Source: a bacterium (GTDB lineage: Bacteria; UBA3054). Taken from it: 15,284 nucleotides of DNA. The stretch spans positions 1-15,284 of the forward strand of contig JAFYIM010000393.1 of the NCBI GenBank assembly GCA_017538635.1, read 5' to 3'. Positions 15,040 to 15,284 of the stretch are shown piece after piece (position 1 is the first letter of the stretch; each line of letters starts with the position of its first letter). The notes below the pieces were generated by a model. It did not search any database. It worked only from the letters and a program-made list of their open reading frames with translations, and was not told the DNA's origin. A program made the position numbers and the translations under genes.

Positions 15040-15284
15040 TCCTCGGAGGCCTGCTCCATGATGGAATCTTCCATCTTGAAGTTGGCGTAAACGTTCTGCA
15101 CGTCGTCCAATTCGTCAAGGGCGTCTATAAGCGTCAGGACCTGCTTGGCAGTCTTGACATCGTTGACGTCGACGGTGGAGGCAGGGATCTGCTCGAGGTT
15201 GGCCTCGATGTAGTCGATCTTGGCGTCTTCAAGAGCTTTCTTGACAGCTTCGAATTCGGAGATGCCGCAGGTGATCTCGAAGTT
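15036..15284 (-). CDS. YebC/PmpR-family protein, 3' end only
   Basis: An open frame enters from the right edge and gives 82 residues before TGA at 15036-15038. It reads NFEITCGISEFEAVKKALED..., then IPASTVDVND, then LIDALDELDDVQNVYANF, and ends MEQASEE. The FEAVKKAL segment, the IP-x-x-TV turn and the LIDALDELDDVQNVYAN end are typical of the C-terminal domain of YebC/PmpR proteins (full length about 240-250). Members of this family were long annotated as transcription regulators, and some are now linked to ribosome function at difficult sequences. The start lies outside the window. The stop overlaps the RNase HI-like start by ATGA. Confidence 0.9.
   Translation of the reverse strand, partial: NFEITCGISEFEAVKKALEDAKIDYIEANLEQIPASTVDVNDVKTAKQVLTLIDALDELDDVQNVYANFKMEDSIMEQASEE

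Overview
The window is a compact, single-direction gene block. All nine genes lie on the minus strand, so transcription runs from the right end to the left. GC content looks moderate and codons are well used. The largest genes encode exported proteins. One ends in a clear PEP-CTERM sorting tail, and three are large KP-43-like subtilases with beta-rich C-terminal extensions. Exosortase-sorted giant secreted proteins of this kind suggest a Gram-negative bacterium of the PVC group, perhaps Lentisphaerota, Kiritimatiellota or Verrucomicrobiota. This is inferred from architecture only; no ribosomal or other taxonomic marker is present.

Right end (15284 to 14291, read leftwards): the 3' end of a YebC/PmpR-family gene overlaps by ATGA the start of an RNase HI-like gene that has an unusual charged C-terminal extension. 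A Rho-independent terminator closes this housekeeping pair.

Middle (14249 to 5841): a four-gene run. (1) A small secreted protein of 241 residues. (2) A secreted subtilase of 875 residues whose C-terminal ~215 residues are clearly homologous to the whole mature part of protein 1. (3) A giant subtilase of 1523 residues with duplicated beta-rich modules and a PEP-CTERM tail. (4) A SixA-type phosphohistidine phosphatase whose start overlaps the protease stop. Gaps are 12 and 28 bases, followed by a 1-base overlap.

Left (5790 to 1): after a 50-base gap that is almost filled by an inverted repeat come a LysM/TPR-like lipoprotein, an AEC-family (auxin efflux carrier type) transporter and a third subtilase. 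They are joined by TAATG and ATGA overlaps. The third subtilase is cut by the left edge after 1222 codons. By alignment with the 1523-residue paralogue it should continue about 280 codons and probably end in a PEP-CTERM tail.

The coherent theme is an exported-protease locus. Three paralogous subtilases share signal peptide style, pro-region and catalytic core but have different C-terminal halves. They sit with a free-standing copy of one of those C-terminal domains, a lipoprotein likely to contact peptidoglycan, a possible metabolite exporter and a cytoplasmic phosphatase. The most novel-looking item is the unnamed ~215-residue domain that occurs both as a protease C-terminus and as the neighbouring stand-alone protein. 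No RNA genes, insertion sequences, phage genes or CRISPR arrays were seen, and no gene-free stretch exceeds 70 bases.
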